This document shows, one piece after another, positions 1-6,375 of a stretch of DNA of 6,704 nucleotides. A model generated the notes under the pieces. The model ran no database searches. It saw only the letters and a program-made list of their open reading frames with translations, and was not told where the DNA came from. The stretch covers positions 1 through 6,704 of the forward strand of contig DCPV01000052.1 in assembly GCA_002323775.1 (NCBI GenBank), written 5' to 3'. Made by a program: the position numbers and the translations under genes. The stretch is from Firmicutes bacterium UBA1535 (GTDB lineage: Bacteria; Bacillota; Clostridia; Tissierellales; Sedimentibacteraceae). Every line of letters starts with the position of its first letter. Within the stretch, counting starts at the first letter, position 1.

Positions 1-1023
1 ACTAATGCCTAAGCTTCTCATGACTGCAACTTCCTTCTTACGATTTCTTGTAAATAGATAGCTGACTAAATAACCTATCACAAATGAAAATATTATTACT
101 AGAGGATAAATTGCCTTAAGAAATTGAATATTTCTTCGTATTTGAAGTACCGAATTAATAAATGCGTCATCATATACTGTCAAGGCATATAGCATTGTTC
201 CTACAAATAATCTTGAACCAGCAGAAACATAATAAGTCGTTGCTTTTTCTTTAAACTCGTTTAGTTTATAATTATCATTTATAGTAGCTCGCAAAATGTC
301 TGTATATTTAGTGCTATTAAGATTACTTTTAGCACCCAATTCAGCAGCTTTATCCCAGCTACAAAAAATTTCGTTAATCTTTCCGCCTTTTATAACTCCT
401 GCTATTGAAAACTTTGAATCTACTGGTTGTACTACTGGATAACCTTCTTCATTTTCATCAGTATGAGCGCTTATTTCTGTTATCAAATCAAGAGAAATTA
501 TATCACCAATTTTTTTACCGGTTCTGTTAAGTAACTCCTCACTCACTAAACATAAATTTGATGTACTTTTAAAAATATCATAATCATAACCTTCTTGGAA
601 TTCGATTTCAAGATTTGGTATATTCATTTTTCTTAAATCTTCTTCATACTTTATATTGGTAACTCCAATTAGTTTAAATGATTCAATTTTTAAATCACTA
701 TCTCTAATATCTAAAATAGATAGTTCACGTCTAAGGCACACATCTTTTAAATATTTGGAAAGTTCTTCTTTTTCAGAAATAAAAGTCTCCACATAAAATC
801 CGTCTGGAAGTGCGAGATTTGTTCTATTATTACCTTTATAATCAGACACTTCAACATAAATAGGTATATCCTTGTATAACAAATCTAATTTAGTTTCTTG
901 CTCCTTAATTGAATTGCTAAAATAGCAAAACAACAATATAAATGCTAAAATAATGCACATCATACTAAAACATTTCATAAAGCTTCGATATATATGCTTT
1001 AAAGCATATGATAGAGAAAACAT
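1..1023 (-). CDS. FtsX-like ABC transporter permease, C-terminus cut by the left edge
   Basis: This frame stays open from the start codon to base 1 with no stop, so the gene continues past the window; 341 codons are visible. The product has a short positively charged N-terminus, one membrane segment (about residues 18-36), a long extracytoplasmic region (about 37-300), a second membrane segment (about 305-324), then RKKEVAVMRSLG at 328-339. That last motif is the cytoplasmic coupling segment typical of FtsX/MacB/LolC-type permeases, just after their second membrane helix. Two further helices should lie beyond the edge. I chose the ATG at 1023 over the one at 1029, which overlaps the upstream TGA, because the AAGGAG at 1032-1037 is 8 bases from the first and only 2 from the second. 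The gene directly follows the 675-residue permease and is probably co-translated with it as a partner subunit. The transported substrate is unknown. Family call firm, function open. Confidence 0.88.
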   Translation of the reverse strand, partial: MFSLSYALKHIYRSFMKCFSMMCIILAFILLFCYFSNSIKEQETKLDLLYKDIPIYVEVSDYKGNNRTNLALPDGFYVETFISEKEELSKYLKDVCLRRELSILDIRDSDLKIESFKLIGVTNIKYEEDLRKMNIPNLEIEFQEGYDYDIFKSTSNLCLVSEELLNRTGKKIGDIISLDLITEISAHTDENEEGYPVVQPVDSKFSIAGVIKGGKINEIFCSWDKAAELGAKSNLNSTKYTDILRATINDNYKLNEFKEKATTYYVSAGSRLFVGTMLYALTVYDDAFINSVLQIRRNIQFLKAIYPLVIIFSFVIGYLVSYLFTRNRKKEVAVMRSLGIS

Positions 1024-1028
1024 ATTCA

Positions 1029-3056
1029 TCACTCCTTACTTTTTACCAATTCCATAGGGTTTTTTCTAAGCATAACATATATAAACACGGAGCTTATACA
1101 TATAATAATTATAAATTGCAAAGATTCTATTATAAAGGTCAAACCATTAAATTTTAATGATATTAAACTATTTTTATTTTCTTTATCACTATTATCTTTC
1201 TCATTTAAAACATTATAACTTGAATCTGAATTTGCACTAAAAGTTCTATTGAAAGAGTTGTCCATTATCTGATTTACTGCCATATCATATGAAAACTTTG
1301 TGACACTATCTTCTAAAGCACTGCTTATAATTCCGCCAAATATAGTTGAAGGAATTGTCAACAACATACAACTTATAAGTAAATGTGCAAATGTTCTTTT
1401 AACTCCAACTCCAAGGGAAACCATAATTCCTGCTATTTTCTTTTCTTTTACAATGTAGAGTAAAATAAAGAGAATAAGTACCAGTAACCAAACTGCAAAG
1501 CATACAGATAAAATAATTATAGAATTTTGAGTTAATATTTCTATTACAGACTTCACAGATGAATAACCCTGATCATAGTATAGAAAATATTTATTTATTC
1601 CCCTTTGATTCATATCATCTTTAAATTCCTCTAACTTATCATTAGGAATTATTATTGAATAAAGCATTGTTGGAAATTGACTAAACATTTCTGTTTTTTT
1701 ATCAACTGGTACAATTGTATCATCTTGCTCAACTGTACTAAGATCCACAGACTTTGATGGAACAAAAATAGTATTAGGTGATAGCATAAACTCTGATACT
1801 TCCCAATTTGGTGCTTGGTAAACACCTACAATTTTAAATGATTGTTCTTTAAAATTTGGTGTAGAATATGGGTCAGCATTTAAAAACCAAATAGGTTCTC
1901 TTTCGATACCAAATCTTGGAGAATATTCATATTTTGCATTTGTGAGAGATAATTTGATTTCATCTCCTACTTTTAAATTATTCAATTCTGCAAATTTCCA
2001 ACTAACAACACACACATTTTGACCCCGCTTATATTCTTCAGGTGTTATTTCTCTCCCATTTACTATATGAGCTTTTTTCTGGTTAAAATGAAGTACAGCA
2101 TTTATATTATCTGTTGCTATAACATTTGAAGATTGATTAAAAAATTGGCAATTTTCAATTAATTGTTTATATTTAGCTCCTTCAACCGAATTTAAAAATA
2201 CGTCTACATCGTCTTTTAACTCAACGTACGAATTAAAATAACCATCACTCTCTTGATCAGGCATATAATTTAAATCATTATCAAGTGGAAGGCTGTTAAA
2301 ACTGTATTCTCTAAAATAATTAAGTGTATCTATATACTTTCCGTAAATAGTAACACCTTCTTCATTTATCATTTTTAGATTTTTTATATGTCCTGCAACC
2401 AAATATCTCTTTCCAAACTCAAATACTCCTCTTTTCTTCATCTCAGATGCAGTTATATTAGTTTCTATAGTATCTGGAACTTCATACGAGGGATGAATGG
2501 CTAGTGCTTTTTTAATTTTCCAAATAACCACTATAATATCCTCATGAATTTCAGGATTATACCATGATGCTGTTTTATCAAATCTTATAGTTCGATAACT
2601 GCTATATTCTGCTTCAAAAACAGCCATATTATGAGTTAAACTCCAATCAGTCAAATTTCTACGTTGTACATATGGTCCAAATAATACTGGTAACAAATCC
2701 TTTGAAAACCCTAAATAAGACTTACGTAAATCAACATCGCCTATTTTAGTTTCTGATGCTTGTCCTAATATTTTATAATATGATTTATTCATTGATTCAA
2801 TTGTATCAATCAATTCTTCTCTACTTAAATCATATATTTCTTTATTATGATTCAAAGAATCGTCTTTTATTATATCAAAATTAGGAATAGCTATGGTTGT
2901 AAAAGATTCTTGCACATTTTTATTTACCTCCCTCGCATTTATAAAAAGACTTGCGCCAAGGCTTAACAATGCTCCCGTCACTGTTAGTAACAAGAAAAAA
3001 AGAAACGTTTTTAGTGGTGTTCTAAATAATTTCTTCAAACAAGTTTTTAAATTCAT
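1029..3056 (-). CDS. Large FtsX/MacB-type ABC transporter permease, 675 residues
   Basis: Predicted membrane subunit of an ABC transporter of the MacB/LolC/FtsX permease fold. Residues 14-40 form the first membrane helix, preceded by a basic LFRTPLKT stretch common in clostridial permeases of this kind. Residues about 41-510 are a very large extracytoplasmic region; GVFEFGKRYLVAGH (210-223), VVSWKFAELNNLKVGDEI (350-367) and SFKIVGVY (406-413) resemble the MacB periplasmic-core fold. A second helix spans 512-536, followed by KEKKIAGIMVSLG (537-549), the cytoplasmic coupling segment. A third helix lies at about 556-579, then a hydrophilic Asn/Ser/Asp/Lys-rich loop (about 582-635), and a last helix at 648-662 before a basic tail ending NPMELVKSKE. 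The ATG has AAGGAGG 5 bases upstream. It has no ATPase domain, so it needs a separate ATP-binding protein. It is first in a new transcription unit. Substrate unknown; export or mechanotransmission are both possible. Confidence 0.9.
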   Translation of the reverse strand: MNLKTCLKKLFRTPLKTFLFFLLLTVTGALLSLGASLFINAREVNKNVQESFTTIAIPNFDIIKDDSLNHNKEIYDLSREELIDTIESMNKSYYKILGQASETKIGDVDLRKSYLGFSKDLLPVLFGPYVQRRNLTDWSLTHNMAVFEAEYSSYRTIRFDKTASWYNPEIHEDIIVVIWKIKKALAIHPSYEVPDTIETNITASEMKKRGVFEFGKRYLVAGHIKNLKMINEEGVTIYGKYIDTLNYFREYSFNSLPLDNDLNYMPDQESDGYFNSYVELKDDVDVFLNSVEGAKYKQLIENCQFFNQSSNVIATDNINAVLHFNQKKAHIVNGREITPEEYKRGQNVCVVSWKFAELNNLKVGDEIKLSLTNAKYEYSPRFGIEREPIWFLNADPYSTPNFKEQSFKIVGVYQAPNWEVSEFMLSPNTIFVPSKSVDLSTVEQDDTIVPVDKKTEMFSQFPTMLYSIIIPNDKLEEFKDDMNQRGINKYFLYYDQGYSSVKSVIEILTQNSIIILSVCFAVWLLVLILFILLYIVKEKKIAGIMVSLGVGVKRTFAHLLISCMLLTIPSTIFGGIISSALEDSVTKFSYDMAVNQIMDNSFNRTFSANSDSSYNVLNEKDNSDKENKNSLISLKFNGLTFIIESLQFIIIICISSVFIYVMLRKNPMELVKSKE
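1032..1037 (-). promoter_or_regulatory. Ribosome binding site deciding the start of the truncated permease
   Basis: AAGGAG on the minus strand sits inside the last codons of the preceding permease. It is 2 bases from the ATG at 1029, which is too close, and 8 bases from the ATG at 1023, which is ideal. The upstream stop (TGA, 1031-1029) lies between the site and the preferred start, so translation of the two permeases is likely coupled. Confidence 0.75.
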
Positions 3057-3178
3057 GATTTCCTCCTTTGTTTATTTTTTCCAATTGTTCAATCACATTT
3101 CTGCAAATTATGATAAACAATAAAATAGCTAGCTTTTACACTAACATCGTTAAATAATAAGCATATCAATTGACACTA
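3057..3178 (-). other. Leader region of the permease operon
   Basis: This is the probable 5' untranslated region, about 115 bases. It ends with AAAGGAGG (3062-3069), an excellent Shine-Dalgarno sequence 5 bases from the ATG. An 8-bp inverted repeat, TTGTTTAT at 3068-3075 and ATAAACAA at 3113-3120, touches the edge of the Shine-Dalgarno sequence with a loop of 37 bases, but the stem is all A-U rich and weak. I see no recognisable riboswitch, T-box or small ORF with a ribosome binding site. Confidence 0.45.
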
Positions 3179-3207
3179 ATTATACACTATTATTTTCCTT
3201 TTGTCAT
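3179..3207 (-). promoter_or_regulatory. Sigma-A-type promoter of the permease operon
   Basis: Read on the minus strand, ATGACA (-35, bases 3202-3207, 5 of 6 match to TTGACA) is followed by exactly 17 bases and then TATAAT (-10, bases 3179-3184, perfect). Transcription would begin near 3172, leaving a leader of about 115 bases. It lies between the terminator of the upstream operon and the permease start, where a promoter is needed. The phased AAAGAC repeats begin 3 bases beyond the -35 box. Confidence 0.72.
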
Positions 3208-3210
3208 CAA

Positions 3211-3255
3211 AAAGACATGAAAAGACAAAAAAAGACATGAAAGACAAAAAAATAC
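3211..3255 (-). repeat. Helically phased AAAGAC direct repeats, candidate regulator binding site
   Basis: On the plus strand AAAGAC occurs at 3211, 3221, 3231 and 3240, with a one-mismatch copy (AAATAC) at 3250. Spacing is therefore 10, 10, 9 and 10 bases, about one helical turn. Seen along the direction of transcription the unit is GTCTTT with 3-4 base gaps. A longer reading is two imperfect 20-base units containing GACATGAAAAGAC and GACATGAAAGAC. The block directly abuts the -35 box of the permease promoter on one side and the terminator T-tract on the other. Direct hexamers with one-turn spacing are the usual layout of OmpR/PhoB-family response-regulator sites, so activator binding is inferred. 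Phased A-tracts causing bent DNA would look similar. Confidence 0.6.
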
Positions 3256-3303
3256 AGAATAAAACAATTTTATGTTTTTTACATTGTTTTATTCTGTATT
3301 TTT
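3246..3303 (-). terminator. Rho-independent terminator of the ftsE-ftsX-M23 operon
   Basis: Bases 3248-3268 and 3283-3303 form a perfect 21-bp inverted repeat with a 14-base loop. In the minus-strand transcript the stem is followed by seven U (3246-3252, partly within the stem base). It begins 12 bases after the stop codon of the M23 peptidase gene. The stem is AT-rich, but its length and perfect pairing make it convincing. A shorter T-run on the other side could give weak terminator activity in the reverse direction as well. Confidence 0.88.
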
Positions 3304-3315
3304 ATTATTAAATTA

Positions 3316-4458
3316 TTATTGTTTCTTTTGTATATATGGTAATCCATCAACTGGTACTCCATTTATTCTTACTTCAAAATGTAAGTGCGGTCCAGTAGAC
3401 ATACCTGTGCTACCACTTTTAGATATCACTTGTCCTCTTGTTACTTCTTGTCCAACCTTTACTAACAGCTTGCTATTATGTGCATATAAGGTAGCAATTT
3501 TACCACCATGATCTATTACTATGTAATTTCCAAATTGACTATGCCATCCAGATATAATTACCTTTCCGTCATTAGCTGCATAAACCTCTGTACCGGTTGG
3601 GCAACGTATATCTGTTCCTCTATGGTCAGAAACATATCCATATATCGGATGTGGTCTTTTTCCAAAGTAAGATGTTATCGTTGTAAATTCTAAAGGAAGT
3701 GGATATTTCATCTCTCCGCCTACATACTTTTCTTCACTCAATAACTTATCAAGTGTTTTCTCAAGCTCTTTACTTGCTTTTAACAATTCTTCATTGACCT
3801 TCATTCGCTCTTTTATATCTTTTTCTAATCCATCCATATAAACTTCTCTTTCGTTCTGAAGAGCAAGTACCTTGTTTTTCGTAGATAAAAGTTCTGATTT
3901 TTTAGCTTCCAATGTTTTTTTATTGTCTTCCTGCATTGCCTTTAAATCTTCTAAGCTTGATTTTTGCGTTCTTATTTCACCGATCAAATCGACATCATCT
4001 TTTACTATAAGCTGAATTATATCCATACGTGTAAGAGCATCTATTAAGTTGTCAGAATTTAGTATTATTTCTAAATAGCCGACTTCCCCTCTTTTATAGG
4101 AAGCTCTCAATCTCTGTTCAAGAAGTGAATTATTATCATCTATACTTTGCTTTAAATCCTCTATCGCATTTTCAGTAGAAGTAATTTTAGAATTCAATTC
4201 TTCGATGTTAAGCTCTATACCGGTTAGCTGTAAATTCAAATCCTCTGCTTGTAAATCTAATCTTTTAATTTCCTTTATAGTAGAATCCTTTTCATTCTTA
4301 AGCTCTTTTAGTTCAGCAGCATTTTTTGCTCTTTTAGCATCGTTATCTTTAATTTGTTTCTGCAAGTCAGAAACTTTACTATTTGCGTTTATATTTGCCG
4401 GTACAAATATTGCCAAAATTAAAACAAATAAAATTACTAAATTTTTAAACCTTTTCAA
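3316..4458 (-). CDS. Secreted coiled-coil M23 (LytM-type) peptidoglycan endopeptidase, FtsEX partner
   Basis: A predicted murein hydrolase of the EnvC-like family, 380 residues, acting outside the membrane. Residues 1-25 look like a signal peptide (basic start, hydrophobic core, INA before the likely cut). Residues 28-115 and 159-243 are heptad-rich coiled coils, separated by a hinge (about 116-158, RLRASYKRGEVGYLEIIL and onward) typical of EnvC and PcsB coiled-coil domains. The M23 domain runs from about 252 to 375, with HRGTD giving zinc ligands H279 and D283, YAH giving H327, and HLHFE giving H358 and H360. All key residues are present, so it should be catalytically active, unlike E. coli EnvC. 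The start is TTG with AAGGAGG 9 bases upstream; no better in-frame start is nearby. It ends in tandem TAA codons. It follows ftsX by 14 bases, which strongly suggests FtsEX controls it. Confident in family and operon; its exact bond cleaved is unknown. Confidence 0.93.
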   Translation of the reverse strand: MKRFKNLVILFVLILAIFVPANINANSKVSDLQKQIKDNDAKRAKNAAELKELKNEKDSTIKEIKRLDLQAEDLNLQLTGIELNIEELNSKITSTENAIEDLKQSIDDNNSLLEQRLRASYKRGEVGYLEIILNSDNLIDALTRMDIIQLIVKDDVDLIGEIRTQKSSLEDLKAMQEDNKKTLEAKKSELLSTKNKVLALQNEREVYMDGLEKDIKERMKVNEELLKASKELEKTLDKLLSEEKYVGGEMKYPLPLEFTTITSYFGKRPHPIYGYVSDHRGTDIRCPTGTEVYAANDGKVIISGWHSQFGNYIVIDHGGKIATLYAHNSKLLVKVGQEVTRGQVISKSGSTGMSTGPHLHFEVRINGVPVDGLPYIQKKQ

Positions 4459-4467
4459 AACAATTTT

Positions 4468-4474
4468 CCTCCTT
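4468..4474 (-). promoter_or_regulatory. Ribosome binding site of the M23 gene, overlapping the ftsX stop
   Basis: AAGGAGG on the minus strand lies 9 bases before the TTG start. Its first bases are part of the ftsX stop codon (TAAGGAGG), so ribosomes finishing ftsX end on this site. The strong site supports use of the weak TTG codon and suggests translational coupling. Confidence 0.85.
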
Positions 4475-5375
4475 AAGCATTCAAGAATTTTTTCAAGGAA
4501 ATAAGACTTCCAAGAGTTCCTATTCCTACACCAATTGTTACAAAGATAATAGATATATCCTTCAAGATTATGTTAAGTCTCATCATATATCCCGAAAATC
4601 CAGATAATATTGAGAAATATCCTGTAATGTAATTTGTTAAATAATTATAGCTAAAGGCTATTATTGAAATTGCTATAACTGAGCCGATTATACCAAGCAC
4701 TATGCCCTCTATTATAAATGGACCTCTGACATATCCATTGCTTGCACCTATATACTGCATTAACTCTATTTCTTTTCGTCTAAAGACTACAGTCATTTTT
4801 ACAGTGTTTGATATTATAAAAATACTTATCAGTATTAATATACTTATTATAAAAACTCCAACCTTTTTAAGTGTATCGGATATAGACATCAAGCTTTTTG
4901 CAGCATCAGCATGATATCTTACACTTTCTACAAATCCGCTTTTATTTATCTCTTGAATTACATAATCTGAATATTTTACATCCTTTACTTGCACTATGTA
5001 AGAATTCGGAAGGGGATTTCTTCTAAGGTCTTCCAAAAGATAAGCATTGTCTTTCCATTGCATTTTTTGCTCGTCTAAAGCCTCATCCTTAGACTTATAT
5101 ACTACAGCAAGTACACCTTTAATCTTGCTTATATCCTTTCCTAACTGTGTTATTTCTCCATCTGTTGCTTCATCAATTATAAATACAGCTATTTCATCAA
5201 ATTCTTCCTGAGCCTTTAATGCCGCATTGTTTATATTTAGTATGAGAAGCATTATGTATCCTAAAATTACCAATACTGCTGTGACTGAACCAATCGAAGC
5301 CATACTCATCATCTTATTTCTAAATACGCTTTGAAACGCTTGCTTAAATATATATTTAGTCTTTTTAGAACTCAC
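4473..5375 (-). CDS. ftsX: Cell division ABC transporter membrane protein FtsX
   Basis: FtsX is the membrane half of the FtsEX complex. It does not obviously transport anything; it passes ATP-driven movement of FtsE to a cell-wall hydrolase outside. The 300 residues show the expected layout: cytoplasmic N-terminus, helix 1 (about 24-46), an extracytoplasmic domain (about 50-170) containing the family signature NPLPNSYIVQVKD at 120-132, helix 2 (about 172-189), the coupling segment FRRKEIELMQYIGASN (198-213), helix 3 (about 220-241), and helix 4 (about 273-294). The length is normal for Gram-positive FtsX. The start is GTG, with GGGAGG (5384-5389) 8 bases upstream; it overlaps the end of ftsE by 11 bases, in a different frame, indicating coupled translation. 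The adjacent downstream M23 peptidase is the likely extracytoplasmic partner of its outer domain. Confidence 0.96.
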   Translation of the reverse strand: MSSKKTKYIFKQAFQSVFRNKMMSMASIGSVTAVLVILGYIMLLILNINNAALKAQEEFDEIAVFIIDEATDGEITQLGKDISKIKGVLAVVYKSKDEALDEQKMQWKDNAYLLEDLRRNPLPNSYIVQVKDVKYSDYVIQEINKSGFVESVRYHADAAKSLMSISDTLKKVGVFIISILILISIFIISNTVKMTVVFRRKEIELMQYIGASNGYVRGPFIIEGIVLGIIGSVIAISIIAFSYNYLTNYITGYFSILSGFSGYMMRLNIILKDISIIFVTIGVGIGTLGSLISLKKFLNA

Positions 5376-6051
5376 TTTGATAACCTCCCGACTTTATGTC
5401 TCTTATAATAGAGCCTTTTTTAATCTCTACAACTCTTTTTTGCATTCTGTTTACTATTTCTCTGTCGTGAGTTGCCATAATCAGGGTTGTACCACGTCTG
5501 TTTATTTCTGTAAATATTTTCATAATTTCCAATGATGTGTCATGGTCAAGATTTCCAGTAGGCTCATCTGCAATTATTATTTCTGGTCTGTTTATAACTG
5601 CCCTTGCAATAGCTACACGCTGTTTTTCTCCACCTGAAAGCTCATCTGGATATGACCTTGACTTATCTGCAAGTCCGACCATGCTAAGTACAGTAGGGAT
5701 TTCTCTCCTTATAGTCTTAGTGCTTGTACCTATTATTTCCATAGCAAAAGCCACGTTTTCATAAACAGTCATCTTAGGCAACAGCCTAAAATCTTGAAAT
5801 ACAAAGCCTATATTTCTTCGGTATACAGGAATACTCCTTCTTCTAATTTTTGTTATATCATTACCCTTATATAATATTCTGCCTGATGTTGGTTCTTCCT
5901 CTTTTAATAAAAGCTTTACGAGTGTACTTTTACCAGCTCCACTCCTACCAACAAGAAAAACAAATTCTCCTTGATTAATTTTTAAATTTATATCATTAAC
6001 AGCTAAAAATTCTTTTTTAAATATTTTACTTACACCAATAAATTCAAACAC
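5365..6051 (-). CDS. ftsE: Cell division ATP-binding protein FtsE
   Basis: FtsE is the cytoplasmic ATPase that pairs with FtsX at the membrane to control septal or lateral peptidoglycan hydrolysis. The 228 residues carry a complete ABC ATPase set: Walker A GRSGAGKST (35-43), Q-loop Q86 in FVFQDFRLL, ABC signature LSGGEKQR (138-145), Walker B IIIADEPTGNLD (158-169) with catalytic E163, and the H-loop H195 in ATHD. The FVFQDFRLLPKMTVYENVAF stretch is characteristic of FtsE among ABC ATPases. Length is normal. The start is GTG, chosen because the product then begins MFEFIGVSKIF, matching the usual FtsE opening, and no start lies upstream in frame. The Shine-Dalgarno sequence is weak and distant. 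It is the first gene of the operon, after a terminator and a candidate promoter. Confidence 0.97.
   Translation of the reverse strand: MFEFIGVSKIFKKEFLAVNDINLKINQGEFVFLVGRSGAGKSTLVKLLLKEEEPTSGRILYKGNDITKIRRRSIPVYRRNIGFVFQDFRLLPKMTVYENVAFAMEIIGTSTKTIRREIPTVLSMVGLADKSRSYPDELSGGEKQRVAIARAVINRPEIIIADEPTGNLDHDTSLEIMKIFTEINRRGTTLIMATHDREIVNRMQKRVVEIKKGSIIRDIKSGGYQSEF
5384..5389 (-). promoter_or_regulatory. Ribosome binding site of ftsX
   Basis: GGGAGG on the minus strand, 8 bases before the GTG at 5375, lies inside the last codons of ftsE. It fixes this GTG as the ftsX start in the absence of a nearby ATG. Confidence 0.75.
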
Positions 6052-6063
6052 TACCCTATACGT

Positions 6064-6069
6064 TCCTTT
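6064..6069 (-). promoter_or_regulatory. Weak, distant ribosome binding site of ftsE
   Basis: AAAGGA on the minus strand is the best Shine-Dalgarno match but sits 12 bases from the GTG start, longer than the usual 5-9. A second purine run, AGGG (6054-6057), is only 2 bases from the start. Together with the GTG codon this suggests modest translation of ftsE. Confidence 0.5.
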
Positions 6070-6147
6070 CTTCTGTTTTCAATACTCTCAATGTCATATT
6101 TACAATAATTATAATAACTCTACAAATAATTTTTTACTCTAATTTAC

Positions 6148-6176
6148 ATTTTACACGATTTTAAATAATATTTCTA
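6148..6176 (-). promoter_or_regulatory. Candidate promoter of the ftsE-ftsX-M23 operon
   Basis: On the minus strand TAGAAA (6171-6176, 4 of 6 match to TTGACA), 17 bases, then TAAAAT (6148-6153, 5 of 6 match to TATAAT). Transcription would start near 6141, giving a leader of about 90 bases. A perfect TATAAT also exists at 6108-6113 but has only TAAAAA at the -35 distance. The region 6052-6250 is otherwise so AT-rich that chance matches are likely. I see no gene or riboswitch in this gap. Confidence 0.4.
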
Positions 6177-6250
6177 CCTTATTTTACTTTATTTTCGCAA
6201 AAAATAAAACCCTTTTTTTTAAAATTATTGAAATTCATACAGATTTTTTT

Positions 6251-6315
6251 AAAAGAAGAAAAGAAAAGGGATATTCCAACTGTTCGTATTAATCGATGAA
6301 CAATTGAAATATCCC
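6251..6315 (-). terminator. Rho-independent terminator after the PrcB-family gene
   Basis: Bases 6268-6285 and 6298-6315 form an 18-bp stem with a 12-base loop. In the minus-strand RNA the two imperfect positions are G-U wobble pairs, whereas in a plus-strand RNA they would be C-A mismatches, so the hairpin is built for minus-strand transcripts. A U-rich tract (6251-6267, 14 of 17 are U in the RNA) follows directly. It lies about 60 bases after the stop codon and isolates this gene from ftsE. Confidence 0.88.
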
Positions 6316-6375
6316 CATTTATTAATAGTTTATTATATAATACTCTGCACTATTAAATTCTTTAATAAATTAAAA

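Noticed and set aside
2893..3123. Plus-strand open frame of 76 codons
   Set aside because: It lies opposite the N-terminal coding part and leader of the large permease gene, has no convincing ribosome binding site and resembles no known protein.
3211..3252. Possible CRISPR-like or minisatellite repeat array
   Set aside because: The repeated core is 6 bases (20 at most, two copies), with no spacers of constant size; promoter-proximal phasing explains it better.
3272..3693. Two plus-strand open frames (3272-3511 and 3508-3693)
   Set aside because: Both are antisense shadows of the M23 catalytic domain; the first starts within the terminator loop.
4205..4504. Plus-strand open frame of 99 codons, Ser/Phe-rich
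   Set aside because: It is antisense to the coiled-coil and signal-peptide coding part; the Ser/Phe/Leu bias is simply the complement of Lys/Glu-rich codons.
4702..5764. Plus-strand open frames at 4702-4914 and 5537-5764
   Set aside because: They are shadows within ftsX and ftsE, where the minus-strand frames have unmistakable family motifs.
6052..6250. Small gene or structured RNA in the ftsE upstream gap
   Set aside because: Only A/T runs and candidate promoter elements are seen; there is no start codon with a Shine-Dalgarno sequence and no stable GC-bearing stem.
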